This document shows positions 22,490 through 33,464 of a DNA stretch of 64,000 nucleotides, piece by piece; the stretch's first letter is position 1, and each line of letters opens with the position of its first letter. Source of the stretch: Catonia carolina. Its lineage: Eukaryota > Arthropoda > Insecta > Hemiptera > Achilidae. The notes under the pieces are model-generated. The model was given only the letters and a program-made list of their open reading frames with translations, was not told where the DNA came from and searched no databases. The stretch covers positions 24,047,460 to 24,111,459 of the forward strand of contig JAQMRL010000012.1 in NCBI GenBank assembly GCA_035578175.1, written 5' to 3'. The position numbers and the translations under genes are program-made.

Positions 22490-23130
22490 ACAACTTTGGC
22501 TATCTCCGTACCACCGACCTTCTTCCCACTGAAGATAGCCGAGCGTGACGTGACGGCAAATCAAAGATTTTTCCCGTGCAAAACATACAGTCCCAGGGGT
22601 GCCAAAAGAAGTAGTCACTTCAAAAAGAAAGTTCTAGTAAATTCTATATTTTGTTTATTATGAGTGTGTGATTGGCGTATCATAGATTAGTGTTGAAGAA
22701 GCGGAGAATGACGTGATGAATGCGTGTGAGAGTGAGAGAGTGAGGGACGCGACATGTTAGTGGGAGAGAGACTGCATTATATTATCGTATGTTAGAAAAG
22801 TAGGGTAGAAGATAAGGCAAGAATTGGGAATTTTTCCACTCAATAAAAAAATAAAATTGTACTGTGTCCAGTGGGTCTTATCCAGTCTTATCTAGTTTAT
22901 CAAGGTGATACAAACCAGTGGGAAGCAGAGATATTGGCAGGCTAGAGAATAGATGGGTGCCAGAAAAAGTAGAAATGCCTAACCCGTAAAGAGAAGAAGA
23001 AGAACAAAAAACTAGGGTAAGCTTATTCAAGATTGTTCTAATTAATTATGGATATTACCAGAAATTAAAAAAATACGAGTATAAATCCATTGTTGAGTTG
23101 CATGTAACTCTTTAGGAGTTACTCTTTGGT
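22490..23130. other. Mixed-composition DNA, no gene recognised
   Basis: Somewhat GC-richer at 22500-22620 with no recognisable protein. An AGAAGAAGAAGAAC run lies near 22990. A LINE 3' fragment is possible at 22900-23000 but could not be confirmed by eye. Confidence 0.3.
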
Positions 23131-23136
23131 GTCACT

Positions 23137-23506
23137 CTTTGGAGTGTTAAATTAATTGCACTCGATCTGTTAGTTCCAGGCCTGCAAAAATAGTTCTGTT
23201 TCTTATCACGTAGTCAGCCAATTATATGACAACTATTTAAGAACAGAAGAGGTAGAGGTGTAAAAGACACTAGTCAGAGTTATCTCCTCTGACAGTAATG
23301 AATTTCACTATACAGCCAAAACCTGTGGTGAATGAAGTGAAGGTGTCATTTGCAGGGTAGAAAGTGGGTACTTTTCAGAGGGCCTGGCATGCTGATCAGT
23401 ATACTCTTTCAACTCGGTGAGGAAGGTATAGTAAACCACCTCACTCCTTGTTTTCACTTAGTGAAACCTCTAGAGGTTCAAACCAGCCTTTCGGCTGTTG
23501 ACCTAA
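23137..23506 (+). mobile_element. S1 SINE-like element, near complete
   Basis: Begins GAGTGTTAAATTAATTGCAC, lacking the first ~15 bp, and continues through GTTATCTCCTCTGACAG to GTTGACCTAATCAAT. It abuts a family A copy exactly at that copy's GTGAACAAAATATCTCG point. Confidence 0.8.
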
Positions 23507-23510
23507 TCAA

Positions 23511-24044
23511 TACGCGTGAACAAAATATCTCGCACAAAATTTCGTCCGAAGTTGAAACTTGGAATTTAAGTTAGGTACTATAAGGATATCCAACGCGAAC
23601 ATTTTCATGAAAATCGGGCAAACGGAAGAAGTAGTTTATTCATTCAATTTTTTTTTTGCAATTTTCTCAAAAACGGTTCTTACGATTTTTGTTGTTGAAA
23701 AATCGCCTTGTTTACTAAATCTTTATGCTCTAAAAAAATAGGGTAGGCCCTAGCGTGTTGAAATTTTCGGAGGAGCTGTGTTCTCGTACGTAGTAAAAAA
23801 GGTATTTTTAAGATTGCGGCCTTAGTATGCATTTAATAACAAAAGTGTCGTGTATAATAAATAAAGATGTAGAAAATTTTAAAAATGTAGTAACAACTTT
23901 TAATTCTATTTTTTTTCTGAAGGTCCTAGTTTAGTGTGAAATATTGATTTTCATTTAGCATCATTTATTCTTGATTAAACAAAGCTTAGAGTTTTCATTA
24001 TTAACATTGGCAAGAGAAAGTTGTGTGAGTATTTAACACCAGAT
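23511..24044 (+). mobile_element. Family A repeat, 5'-truncated at the microsatellite point
   Basis: Starts at GTGAACAAAATATCTCG, just after the internal (GT)n site of family A. It runs through AAGTAGTTTATTC and the first internal half to GTATTTAACACCAGATTT. Confidence 0.8.
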
Positions 24045-24136
24045 TTGGGTCTTTTCTGTAATTTTCCCACCACCGCAGGAAAACTTGTCACATTTTGTGG
24101 GTTTTTCTTATGTAATCTTACAGTATGTTTAACGAT

Positions 24137-24742
24137 AAAAATCTGTTGTAACCACTTACACGACTTTCTCTTGCCGCTGCAAATAATGAACAATATAACA
24201 TAACATTGGTAATAAAACATTAGAAATAAACAAAAAAAATCTCAAGAAATGTAACCTAATATTTATCATGAGTGAAAGATACAAAATGAAAACCAACCTC
24301 AGTTTGGCATAGGGCCTATTAATACGGAAAATTATTCTTTCACGCTAAACTAGGCTCTGTAGAGAAAAATGCTTGAAATAAACGTTGTAGATCTTTGAAT
24401 TTCCTATAAATTTGATTCGAATAAACTTTTGTCGTAAAATGCATAGACTACGGCCGAAATCTTTAAAAATCAATTGTTTTACAGATTTTTCAAGAAAAAT
24501 AAACAGAAAACTCATTTACCCTAAAATGCATATTAAGACCGTAGGCCTAATCTTAAAAACCTTTTTTACGAGTGACCAGCTTCAAGAATAATTTTAGCAG
24601 ACATAGCGCCTACCCTATCTTGTAGAGTATAAAAAATAAAGTACCGGTGGTAATTGAGGCGATTTTTAAAAAAAACGTAGGAGCCATTTTTGAGAAAATC
24701 GCTAAAAGTGAACAATTATATGAATAAACTACTACTTCCGGT
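24137..24742 (-). mobile_element. Family A repeat, left arm of an inverted pair
   Basis: Reverse copy starting at AAAATCTGTTGTAACCAC and CACGACTTTCTCTTGCC. It runs through both internal halves to CTACTACTTCCGG. A plus-strand copy follows after only a few bases. Confidence 0.85.
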
Positions 24743-24746
24743 GTTA

Positions 24747-25666
24747 ATAAGAAAGTATTGTTTTCATGTCGATTTTTCGAAATCGTGTTTTAACCGCATA
24801 TACACGTTTTCAGACCCCCTGAACCCAAAAAACATGTTTTTAGCGATTGGTCTGTGTGTCTGTGCGTGAAAAAATTATCTCAAGAACGGAACAGCGTACG
24901 AAGTTGAAACGTAACACTTAAGTTAGGTAAGTTAGTACTACTAGACAGCCGAACAGGAACATTTTCATCAAAATCAGTCAACCGGAAGTAGTAGTTTATT
25001 CTTGTAATTTTTCGCTTTTTTACGAATTTCTCAAAAAAGCTGCTACGATTTTTTTTAAATTGCCTCAATTACTACAGTTTCATTCTCTACAAGGTAGGGC
25101 CAGTCTACTGAAATTGTTGGAGAGGCTGTACTCTCGTAGAAATAATGTTTTTTTTAAGATTTCGCCTTAATATTCATTTTAGCGCGAAAGTGTATATAAT
25201 AAAAGTTGTAGACCACTTAAAAAGCTGCAACTTTTGTTCTACCATTTTTTTGTATAACGCTTAGTTTAGCGGTAATTAGGCCTATTGGTTTTATATTTTA
25301 TTTTCATGAAAATCTTTAAAAAATTGATTTTTTTTAAGATTTCGGCCATAGTTTCGCATTTTACGACAAAAATGCATAAATTTAAATTTATAGGTAATTC
25401 AAAGATCTACAACTTTTAATTCTCTACTTTTATTTCGAGCATTTTTCTCTACAAAACCTAGCTTAGCGTCAAGGAGTGATTTTCCGTATTATTAAGCCAA
25501 ACTAAGGTTGTTTGTCATTTTGCATTATTCACTCATGATTAAAATAAGAATGATTAAAATATGAAAATGAGAATAGTGTTCTTGGTTATTTCTAATGTTT
25601 TAGTACTAATGCTAGGTTATATTGTTCATTTTTGCATTAACAAAATGAAGTTGTGTGAGTGTTTTT
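24747..25666 (+). mobile_element. Family A repeat, right arm of an inverted pair
   Basis: Starts at AAGAAAGTATTGTTTTCATG, lacking the first ~20 bp, and includes every internal block to GTTGTGTGAGTGTTTTT. With the preceding reverse copy it makes a long imperfect palindrome centred at about 24745. Confidence 0.85.
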
Positions 25667-25745
25667 ATCATTAAAAATGCTGTAATATTTATTAGATACG
25701 AAATATCCACAATATGTGACAAAATATGTTTTGGGGAGGGGAATT

Positions 25746-26360
25746 ACAGTAAAAACCCCGTAGATTTTTTTATCATAGATCTACTATCAATTCTAGTCAA
25801 TGGCTACGCAGAAGGGCTTGTTTTCGGTTTTTGGGCGACCGCAAATATGGATTAATGATGGAGGAACAAGAAGAAGAAGAAGAAGAAGGAAGATAAGAAG
25901 TAATACAAAATGATGGAGAAAGATGGCAGGGTGAAGGTAGATGAGACGACTGGGAAGATATTCTGCCCGTGGGAGTGTCGGTTGTTCAAAACATTGTAAT
26001 TGAAACACCGGTGCATATAGCAGAACGGAACGAATGACGTTATTAAAGTTGCTGTTATACACAGTGACCATACAACATGTGTGTGGTCCTTTTACAACGG
26101 CCTATATTATTGAATGTCTAGTCGACTAATAGTCTAGTCCATCAGCAGTAAAAATAAGTTGTTACACTTCTGTTTCATTTTTTTAAATTTTATTTTTTAT
26201 TTTTTTGATACCACCTTTATTAGTTTTTATTTTCTACAAGTAGTTACACCTATGCACCTCGCGAGAGTATATAATTGTATCAAAAAGTGTGTATTATGTA
26301 ACATAGGTTCAGATATTGTCAAAGTTCTTGTTTCTTGTAATGGGCGATAAAAAAAATGGG
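25746..26360. other. AT-rich DNA with (AAG)n run
   Basis: An (AGA)n run lies at about 25866-25888. No recognised protein. CAGTAAAAACCCCG at 25749 resembles a pogo terminus, but no partner end was found. Confidence 0.35.
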
Positions 26361-26612
26361 TTGTTGTTTAAATAATCAGCCGAAAGGCTGATTCGAACCT
26401 CTAGAAGCTTTTCTAATTAAAACGAGGACTAAGGTGGTTTACAAATGCCTTCCTCACTGAGTGAAAAAGTATGCTTATCAGCATACCAGACCCTCCGTAA
26501 AGCGTTTACTTTCCACCCTGCAAATGACGCCTTTACTTTATTCACCACAGCGTTTGGCTGTATAATAATAAAATTCATTAGTCTGAGAAAAGATAATTCT
26601 GAGAGTTGTCTA
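26361..26612 (-). mobile_element. S1 SINE-like fragment
   Basis: Tail end GTTGTTTAAATAATCAGCC, through CTTATCAGCATACCAG, to TCTGAGAAAAGATAATTCTG. The head third is missing and is replaced by an S2 fragment. Confidence 0.75.
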
Positions 26613-26614
26613 GA

Positions 26615-26722
26615 GTAGTCTGTACAAGACTACTCTTCATTTGTACGTCATACACATCATCCTCCTATCATTGGGTCATAGGGTTAGTTATTGTTCTTAA
26701 ATTGAAGAGACTACAACACGAA
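26615..26722 (+). mobile_element. S2 SINE fragment, first of a direct pair
   Basis: Carries CTGTACAAGACTACTCTTC, CGTCATACACATCATCCTCC and CATTGGGTCATAGGGTT. Almost the same ~100 bp recurs at 27249-27348 in the same orientation. Confidence 0.8.
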
Positions 26723-26727
26723 CACAT

Positions 26728-27152
26728 TGTTGTTGTTGTTGTTGTTGTTTAGGTCATCAGGCGAAAGGCCGGTCTGAACCTCTAGAGGCTTTACTAAGTA
26801 AAATGAGGAGTAAGGTGGTATACGATTGTCTTCCTTGCATAGTGAAAACGAAAAGTGTGGTTATCAGCATGCCCGGCCTACTGAAAAGCATCTACTTTCC
26901 ACCATGCAAATGGCCCTTTACTTCATTCACCACATGGTCTAGCTGTATAATATAATTCATTATTCTTAAGGAGATAACTCTGACTAGGTTCGTTTTCACC
27001 TCTACATCTTCTCGTTTCTTAAATGCTTCAGTCACATACGTGTGTTATAATTGACAGACCATGTGATAAGTAACAGAACTATTTAGTGTAGCTTTGGAAC
27101 TAGTAGATCGAGTGCAAATAATTTAACACACAACCTGCCTGTAATGGGCAGG
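26728..27152 (-). mobile_element. S1 SINE-like element with long (TTG)n tail
   Basis: The tail is (TTG)7-type on this strand. The body is complete to CCTGCCTGTAATGGGCAGG. A private variant (TGCATAGTGAAAACGAAAAG near 26835) is also found inverted at 27370-27400, which marks a local duplication. Confidence 0.85.
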
Positions 27153-27248
27153 TGGAAAAAATTGTAAGGAATATAAAATGATCTGTTAAAAATGTAATTT
27201 TTCGTACTAAATATTTGAACCGAATAAAAGCCAATAAAGGAATGATAA

Positions 27249-27348
27249 ACTGTACAAGACTACTCTTCATTTGCACGTCATACACATCATCCTCCTATCA
27301 TTGGGTCATAGGGTTGGTTATTGTTCTTAAATTGGACAGACTACAACA
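27249..27348 (+). mobile_element. S2 SINE fragment, second of a direct pair
   Basis: Near-identical to 26622-26722. The few differences (TTTGCACG versus TTTGTACG, GGTTGGTT versus GGTTAGTT) suggest recent duplication. Confidence 0.8.
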
Positions 27349-27351
27349 CGT

Positions 27352-27418
27352 AATAGGCCGGGCATACTGATGACCATACTTTTCGTTTTCACTATGCAAG
27401 GAAGACAATCGTATACCA
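27352..27418 (+). repeat. Inverted copy of an S1 piece
   Basis: TAGGCCGGGCATACTGATG through CAATCGTATACCAC is the inverse of about 26815-26882, sharing its private changes rather than the S1 consensus. Confidence 0.8.
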
Positions 27419-27477
27419 CACTTACAGGTAAGTACATAACATTCATTTACCGATTAGGAAAAATATCTTAAAACATT

Positions 27478-27888
27478 ATTTTTGGAGTGTAGCATTATAC
27501 GGGAGTGAAACGTGGGTGATAGGGGCTGTAGAAAAGAAAAGGGTAGAAACTTTTGAAATGTGGTGTTACAGGAAAATATTAAAGATTAGGTCGATAAACA
27601 AAATAAGTAATTTAGAGGTTCTTAGGCGAGTGGATGAAAAAAAGTATATGGAAGCATCTTACCAAAAGAAGGGATAGGCTAGTGGGGCATATCTTCAGAC
27701 ATCCAGGTATTGGTCTATCAATAATGGAGGGTAATATTGAGGGAGTAAATTGTAGAGGGAGGCAAAGATTAGAATATATAAAGGAAATTACAAAATATGT
27801 AGGGTGTTACTGGTACGTAGATATGAAACGACTTTCGCAAGATAGAACAGCTTGGAGAACTGCATCAAACCAGTCGAGAGACTAATGA
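27478..27888 (+). pseudogene. LINE ORF2 C-terminal relic
   Basis: First frame: FWSVALYGSETWVIGAVEKK, then FEMWCYRKILKI and NLEVLRRVDEKK. A slip at the A7 run near 27635 moves the reading to a second frame: RDRLVGHIFRHPG, GNIEGVNCRGRQRLEYIKEI and, at the stop, DRTAWRTASNQSRD. YGSETW, RR.L..KI and GRQR.RP-like motifs are hallmarks of the region after the RT domain in endonuclease-RT LINEs (RTE/CR1 type). One frameshift and 5' truncation make it non-functional. Confidence 0.8.
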
Positions 27889-27934
27889 CAAAAAAACCAA
27901 GCACACATTTGAGAATTATAGAACGGTTTAAAGA

Positions 27935-28308
27935 TAAACTATCTTACTATTATAGAAGACCTAGCAATCGTTTCTAGGAATACGGAAATAGAACAAATAA
28001 ACGTGTAAAAAGAGCAAGCAGAAAAAGCAGGACAACAGATTTTTTCGAGAAAACTAAATACATAACGAACTTCAAAACATCCCCGCGTCACATAAAAACA
28101 CAATACGGAAAAATGGGGAAAGTTGATAGCTTCAAGTACCTTGGGGAGATAATGCAAACAAAAAGTTTGCACTTTCTCAAGTGCAATACAATACAACCAA
28201 ACACCAGCGAAAAGGAACCGAACAACAACAAACAAAGGAAAATAGCCGGTGGACTCCGAGGAACTCACCATTTCTGTAGGAAGAAAGTCCTATCAAGATG
28301 AGCCAAGA
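27935..28308 (+). pseudogene. RTE-like LINE fragment
   Basis: Matches the 5' part of the relic at 3955-4850: GAAGACCTAGCAATCG (EDLAIVSRN), GCAGAAAAAGCAGGAC, then a better-kept KYGKM..VDSFKYLGEIMQ (28110-28155). The YLG motif follows the catalytic palm. It carries frameshifts and ends where a family A copy begins. Confidence 0.75.
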
Positions 28309-28309
28309 T

Positions 28310-28675
28310 TTCTCTTGCTCCATAAGAAAAATAGGAAGAAAAATATTATTTTCCTGTCGTTGATTAGTGAGTACCTCTTGGGTGTGTGCGTGCGCACGCG
28401 CGCGTGTGCGTGGGCGCGCGTGCGTAACGAAAATATCTGAAGAACGAAATATTGTACAAACTTGAAACTTGAAACTAAAGATAGACACTATAATGCAAAC
28501 CGACTAGAATATTTAAACAAAACTCGGCCAACCGGAAGTAGTAGTTTAATCGTGCAGTTTTTCACTTTCTTCGATTATCTCAAAAACGGCTTTTATGATT
28601 TTGTTAAGGAAAAAGCTACATTTACTACATTTTTGTGTTCTTCAAGATAGGATAAGCGCCATATCATGTTTTGTA
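28310..28675 (+). mobile_element. Family A 5' half with (GTGCGC)n
   Basis: Starts TTTCTCTTGCTCC and includes the internal microsatellite as an alternating purine-pyrimidine GTGCGCGC run (about 28384-28425), then CCAACCGGAAGTAGTAG and TCTTCAAGATAGG. The 3' half is absent. Confidence 0.8.
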
Positions 28676-28732
28676 CAAGGAAGTGAATTACAATGAATGA
28701 GATTTTTCAAATAGGAATTCTAGGAAATTAAA

Positions 28733-29146
28733 TGTAGTAGAAACGTTACGTTATTTTTTATTTTATTGCTTGTACGATGTTTCAGAGTAGCAGTGAAGGA
28801 CCTTGAACGGTTGTGAAACTATTAGACCGCAGGTACAAAAACAGTTAGCTTCTTTGTAGGGGGCAGGCAATAGTTAACTCGTGAATGAAAAAGTGTTTTC
28901 AGGTCATTCAAAAAAATGTTGGTACGGGAATGGTCTGAAATACGTAAATAGTGTAAATGCGTGCGAATGGTAGCAAGTGTTTGTGGACAGGTAATCGTTT
29001 TAGTACTTAGAAACTGTAATACATTGTTAGTCAAGTTAGTTTAAGCTTAAGTTTTATAATTGATTTAGTTTATTTTTCAATCTATTTAATTTTTTTTTTT
29101 TTTAATTAAACCTAGATCCCAAACGAAACTAGACTTAAGTGTTACA
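28733..29146 (+). repeat. Repeat C copy 2 (LTR-like)
   Basis: Starts near TGTAGTAGAAAC, has TTAGACCGCAGGTACAAAAA in place of the TATA-like box, and ends CCCAAACGAAACTAG and GTGTTACA. A long T run (29091-29102) sits inside. TG...CA ends suggest an LTR, but no flanking duplication was found. Confidence 0.6.
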
Positions 29147-29149
29147 ATA

Positions 29150-29950
29150 CTTTATTATAAAGTACTGGTGGCATCTCTATGTACTACAGTTATTTAATTG
29201 ACTAATATTTCAGAAGAAACAGAACTATTTTAATGTAGATTTCCATTCGGTAGAAATTTTTTTTTTTTTAAACGATAAGTGATCAGATTATTTACTAAAG
29301 AAAGAGAGTCCACTAACAGAAGCAATCAGCCTGAAGGTAATTGTAAACTTATAAATAAAACCATTGATTTATAAAAGTACGTAGTATATTATAATATTCA
29401 TCTCTTTTATTGAAATGCAGGAACGACCATTTTTTTTATTATTTTAATTTATAACTCATCCAGAAACTTAATGTAAAATAACATTTCTTTATAATGACAT
29501 GTACTTGAATTTAATACGTCAACTCGACGCACATATTTAAGTTACCAACCATCCAATAAAATGAACAAGACCACCCGCGATGAATTAATTTGTCTTTTCA
29601 AAAAATTCTCTTAAAAATAAATTTACAAAAATAAACGTAATGCAAGTTTACTTATTATACAAAAGGAAAAAGTTTAATAAAAAAATAAGTCAATGAATTA
29701 CAGTACTTCAGGATAGTCCAGGAGAATTAGATAGGTTTATATTGAACTACGTCCACGATTCCAGTGAATTATGAAATGGAACTCTCCATAAAATTTTGAT
29801 AAATCAAGTGCACATTGAAAGATCAAAAAATAACATCAGCTTGAACTGTATTTCTCTTATAACCAACCAAGAAATCGTTTCTAGTACCTCTGAAATGGTG
29901 ATAGATATGGGCGTACCCAGTGAAAGGCAGGACAAGAGGCAGCCCCCCAG
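29150..29950. other. AT-rich DNA, no gene recognised
   Basis: No motif or repeat supported. The 83-codon frame at 29796-30047 runs into a family A copy and is chance. Confidence 0.4.
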
Positions 29951-29954
29951 AAGC

Positions 29955-31030
29955 AAAAAAAATCACTGGTGTGAAACACTCGAACGACTTTCTATTGCCA
30001 ATGCAAGTAATGAACAATATAACCTAACATTAGTAATTAAACATTAGAAATAAACAGAAAAACTAACGTCAAAAAACATAACCTTATTTTAATCATGAGT
30101 GAATCACAAAATGCAAATCAACCTTAGTTTGGCTTAATAATACGGATAATCCCTCTTTGACGCTAAACTAGGCTTTGTAAAGAAAAATGCTTAATATAAA
30201 AGTTGTGGCCGTTATACATTCCGGCACCTTTATTTTTTTCAACCACTTTCTCTAAATCCTAAGCCAAGAAATAGGTGCGTGCCTCCACGTAGTGTGGCTG
30301 AATTGCTCGGTTAGCTTTGGGGTTAAGTTACTGAGTGAACTGAAACGGAATTGCCTTCACAACTTCACAATCATCAAATTCATACCTCATATCACTTCTC
30401 AGTCTCAAAGGCCTAGTCGTATACTTGGGAGCAATCTCCCCAATGTTTACCATTGGGTTCACAATAATTGTACTCATTGGTAAACAATGTAAAATGAAAA
30501 TCATACCCTAATCTTAATCATGAGTAAGTGACGCTAACTGAAAATTAACCTGTGTTCGACTTAAAAATAGTGGCTCTTTAGAAAAAGTGCTTGAAATAAA
30601 AGTTGTTAATTTTTTAAATTTTCTATAACTCTTGACACTTTTGTCGTAATAATGCATACTGAGGCTACAATTTTAAAGAACCACATTTTTACTGATTTTG
30701 ATGAGCCAAGTACAGCAAATCGCAATTAACGCTAAACTCAAAGTTGTTGAAAAAAACGCTTGAAATAAAAGTTTACCTTCGTTTTTATTCACATCTGCCC
30801 AAAAAAGGCCATCAAGCTGCATTCTTAAAAAAATAACATTGTTTACCACGCCAGCACAGCTTCTCAAGAGTTTCAGCAGACATTGTGCTTATCCTATCTT
30901 GCAGAGCACATAAGTGTAGTGATTTTTGGCAATTTTTGAAAAAAAAAACTTGTAGAACCGTTTTTGAGAAAAATGTAAAAACGTGAAAATTGTATTAATA
31001 AATTACTACATCCAGTTGACCGATTTTAAC
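29955..31030 (-). mobile_element. Family A repeat, split by a 276-bp insert
   Basis: The right end reads AATCACTGGTGTGAAACACTC (29955). The copy continues to about 30208 and resumes at AACAATGTAAAATGAAAATC (30485), but this second part repeats an earlier stretch of the element, so two overlapping copies or a duplication are involved. It ends near CTACATCCAGTTGACCG. The insert 30209-30484 is unrecognised. Confidence 0.7.
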
Positions 31031-31426
31031 TACTTACTTTTATAACTTAAGTGTGAATCATAATAATGTTACCACTTAATCAATAGTTACCTAGTTAAGG
31101 TCGTCAAATGTTCGATCGACTTCAAAACGATAAGCATGTTCATATTGTGAAACGTATGTGGAGCTTTTATTAACATTTATTCGATATGTAATCGACGATG
31201 TATGAAAAGTAATATGGATTTTTATGGGGCTTACACAAAACTATTGAAATTATCGGCCGAGAAAATGTATCTCTATAGCTTATAGCTGCAGCGACAGATG
31301 AATTGTTTTACTAAATTGTATTCATAATGTTTGAAACTGTTAACGGCTCAACTGAGGTTCCGGGACGAAGGTTGTGAATTTATTAGATGAATTAATTTAT
31401 TTTAACTTAATTTTTCTTGTGACTTA

Positions 31427-31547
31427 ATGTACCTTAGGTTCAGGGGGTCTGAAAACGTGTAGATCCGGTGAAAACTCGATTTCGAAAAATTGACATGAAA
31501 ACAATACTTTCCTTCCTGTGTATTCATGTAAGCAAGAGAAAGTAAAA
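31427..31547 (-). mobile_element. Family A 5' end fragment
   Basis: GGTTCAGGGGGTCTGAAAAC through GCAAGAGAAAGT is the inverted first ~120 bp of family A. It may be the far end of the preceding copy, separated by about 400 bp of other sequence. Confidence 0.75.
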
Positions 31548-31684
31548 AACAGAATAGATACCCAAAGCAAATGTATATAATAAATCAAATAATTATCTGT
31601 TTCATTGTACATCTCCCTTGGCGTAAATACTGAGAACGCAGAATATTGTTTTTGCAAATATATCTTAAATTTTAAACCGCATAT

Positions 31685-32808
31685 GTCAAGATAGTCCGTA
31701 TTTTCCAGATGGTTGACACTGTGAAATTATTCTTAATTATTGAACAAGAACGTCAAGTAACATTTTCCAGAATGATTTGAAAGTTTTAAAGGTAACAAAA
31801 GTCAGATAACAGTGCGGATTACCTGACTTTTGGTAATTTTTGCGTACGGAATAACCTACATACAAAGAAATGTCAAGAAAGTCTACATTTCCCAGTGGGT
31901 TGACGCTGTGAAACTATTCTTAATTACTGAACAAGGACGTCGAGTAACATTTTCCAGAATGTGATTTGAAAGTTTTAAAGGTAACAAAATTTAGATAACC
32001 GTGCGGATTACTTGACTTTAGGTACCTTTTGCGTACGGAATAACCTACATACAAACAAGTGTCAAGTTAGTCTACATTTTCCAGTGGGTTGACACTGTGA
32101 AATTATTCTTAATTACTGTACAAGGATGTCGAATAACATTTTCCAGAATGATTAGAAAATTTTAAAGGTAACAAAAGTCAGATAACCGTGCGGATTACCT
32201 GACTTTAGGTACCTTTTGCGTACGGAATAACCTACATACAAACAAGTGTCAAGATAGTCTACATTTTCCAGTGGGTTGACACTGTGAAACTATTCTTAAT
32301 TATTGAAAAGACGTCGAGTAACATTTTCCAGAATGTCATTTGAAATGTTTGAAGGTAACAAAAGTCAGATAACCGTGCGGATTACCTGACTTTAGGTACC
32401 TTTTGCGTACGGAATAACCTACATACAAACAAATGTCAAGTTAGTCTACATTTTCCAGTGGGTTGACACTGTGAAATTATTCTTAATTACTGTACAAGGA
32501 TGTCGAATAACATTTTCCAGAATGATTAGAAAATTTTAAAGGTAACAAAAGTCAGATAACCGTGCGGATTACCTGACTTTAGGTACCTTTTGCTTACGGA
32601 ATAACCTGCATACAAACAAATGTCAAGTTAGTCTGCATTTTCCAGTGGGTTGACACTGTGAAACTATTCTTAATTATTGAAAAGACGTCGAATAACATTT
32701 TCCAGAATGTCATTTGAAATGTTTGAAGGTAACAAAAGTCAGATAACCGTGCGGATTACCTGACTTTAGGTACCTTTTGCGTACGGAATAACCTACATGC
32801 AAACAAAT
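31685..32808. repeat. Satellite array: six units of 187 bp, dimeric at one end
   Basis: Units start at GTCAAG positions 31685, 31872, 32061, 32248, 32435 and 32622 (spacing 187-189). Common blocks are CATTTTCCAGTGGGTTGAC, CTGTGAAAYTATTCTTAATT, CATTTTCCAGAATG, GTGCGGATTACCTGACTTT and TTTTGCGTACGGAATAACC. Units 3 and 5 share a GTACAAGGATGTC / GATTAGAAAATTTT version. Units 4 and 6 share GAAAAGACGTCG / GTCATTTGAAATGTTTGAAG. The last four units are therefore two copies of a 374-bp dimer. Units 1 and 2 are more diverged. Each unit holds an imperfect hairpin of AAAGTCAG and CTGACTTT arms. Confidence 0.95.
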
Positions 32809-32814
32809 TGCAAT

Positions 32815-33275
32815 GTGTCATATGTTAAAGGTTTTTAGCGATTGAATTGAACGTATGCTAAAGTGTAAATATGTCGTAATAGCTTCATAAGCAACGTCGT
32901 TTATACGAATTAGAAAAGACAAAAGGACGAAACGAACTTTTCTTTCTAAAAGATTTATCAAATCAAATAAATTTTCGTAACTACGCAACACAATGTAATG
33001 TAATATTATTTATTAACTATAATACAGCTGATTACACAGACGATTATAATAAAAAATATTTTTTTATTTTCCAGTTACAAATAAAAATGTTTTTTCTTTT
33101 CCTCAATGTTCATACATTAAAATATTCATTTTATAGTTTTATTTTAATTATTGTTTATTAAATTTATTTTAAATAAAATCGTAAGACTCTGTTTATATAA
33201 TTTTATTTAGCTTTTAATATTGGGATAAGAAGAATACTTCTTGTTGATAGTGGGATTTCGTACCATATGATATTA
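32815..33275. other. AT-rich DNA, no gene recognised
   Basis: Flank of the satellite array, increasingly A/T-rich. No elements supported. Confidence 0.4.
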
Positions 33276-33281
33276 TATATT

Positions 33282-33410
33282 ACTTTCTCTTGCCATATGA
33301 ATATATACATAGGAAGGAAAGTATTGTTTTCATGTCAGTTTTTCAAAATTGAGTGTTCACCGGATCTACATGTTTTCAGACCCCCTGAACCAAAAACATG
33401 TTTTTAGCGA

Positions 33411-33464
<54 letters not shown>

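Noticed and set aside
25749..25790. pogo-type terminus CAGTAAAAACCCCG
   Set aside because: No partner terminus or transposase sequence nearby; AT-rich chance match likely.
28822..29034. 70-codon minus-strand frame in repeat C
   Set aside because: Motif-free and antisense within a repeated non-coding segment.
31685..32808. Possible CRISPR array
   Set aside because: The 187-bp units are contiguous and similar along their whole length, with no short repeat plus unique spacer pattern, and the DNA is eukaryotic.
31685..32808. Hammerhead ribozyme in the satellite
   Set aside because: Looked for the CTGATGA and GAAAC core in the units; I do not see it in the right arrangement.
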